NCBI GenBank assembly: GCA_947372165.1
Contig: CANBSP010000005.1
Coordinates: forward strand, 38,321-102,320
Direction of reading: 5' to 3'
DNA length: 64,000 bases
Source: Actinomycetota bacterium
GTDB lineage: Bacteria > Actinomycetota > Actinomycetes > Nanopelagicales > Nanopelagicaceae
In this document: positions 61,409 through 64,000 of the stretch, piece by piece
How positions within the stretch are numbered: position 1 is the first letter of the stretch
Layout of the letters: every line of letters starts with the position of its first letter
The notes under the pieces: model-generated
What the model was told of the DNA's origin: nothing
Seen by the model: the letters and a program-made list of their open reading frames with translations, nothing else
Databases searched by the model: none
Program-made: the position numbers and the translations under genes

Positions 61409-64000
<2,592 letters not shown>

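Overview
The window looks like chromosome from a small, free-living freshwater actinobacterium of moderate GC, most like the acI / Nanopelagicales (Planktophila) lineage. The reasons are an actinobacterial FprA-type reductase, a GuaB1-type IMPDH-family enzyme, an aa3-type oxidase cluster with CtaG, sugar ABC uptake operons with tight 4-bp overlaps, and two very large secreted proteins. This assignment is inferred from gene content; no rRNA gene is present to prove it.

Layout. 1-9.1 kb: the tail of an unknown gene, an intracellular GH28 enzyme, a split acyltransferase/SGNH pair, then a LacI regulator divergent from a CUT1 sugar operon (binding protein, two permeases, beta-fructosidase-like hydrolase). 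9.2-10 kb: tRNA-Ser and an SDR enzyme. 10.2-22.7 kb: a 3,600-residue secreted repeat protein translationally coupled to a polytopic membrane protein. 22.8-24.7 kb: an SCO1-type copper protein and a nucleoside hydrolase. 24.7-34.3 kb: a ROK regulator divergent from a catabolic operon with a CUT2 ABC transporter, two Gfo/Idh dehydrogenases, two TIM-barrel isomerase-like enzymes and an ABM protein. 34.3-36.1 kb: FprA, tRNA-Arg, a terminator and an aberrant tRNA-like gene. 36.1-48.3 kb: a TetR regulator and a second giant secreted protein, bounded by a 20-bp direct repeat that is the 3' end of mutM. 48.3-56.1 kb: mutM, an isochorismatase-like hydrolase, a GH125 mannosidase, an ABM protein, a leaderless P450, a secreted pullulanase, a third Gfo/Idh enzyme and a tiny lysine-rich protein. 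56.2-61.4 kb: the cytochrome c oxidase cluster with a CuA-like paralogue, and CtaG. 61.4-64 kb: guaB1, a 9-bp tandem repeat and the 3' part of a DUF2156 / lysyl-phosphatidylglycerol-synthase-like gene.

How it fits together. The cell appears to scavenge plant- and alga-derived carbohydrates (pectin fragments, fructosides, alpha-glucans, mannosides, possibly anhydro- or keto-sugars) with two regulated ABC systems, and to respire aerobically with a copper oxidase whose assembly factors lie both next to it and far from it. Two giant modular exoproteins, built from different heads on a similar stalk, suggest attachment or cell-cell contact. The most notable signal is that the second giant gene and its regulator look like an inserted 12.2-kb module that recombined at the end of mutM.
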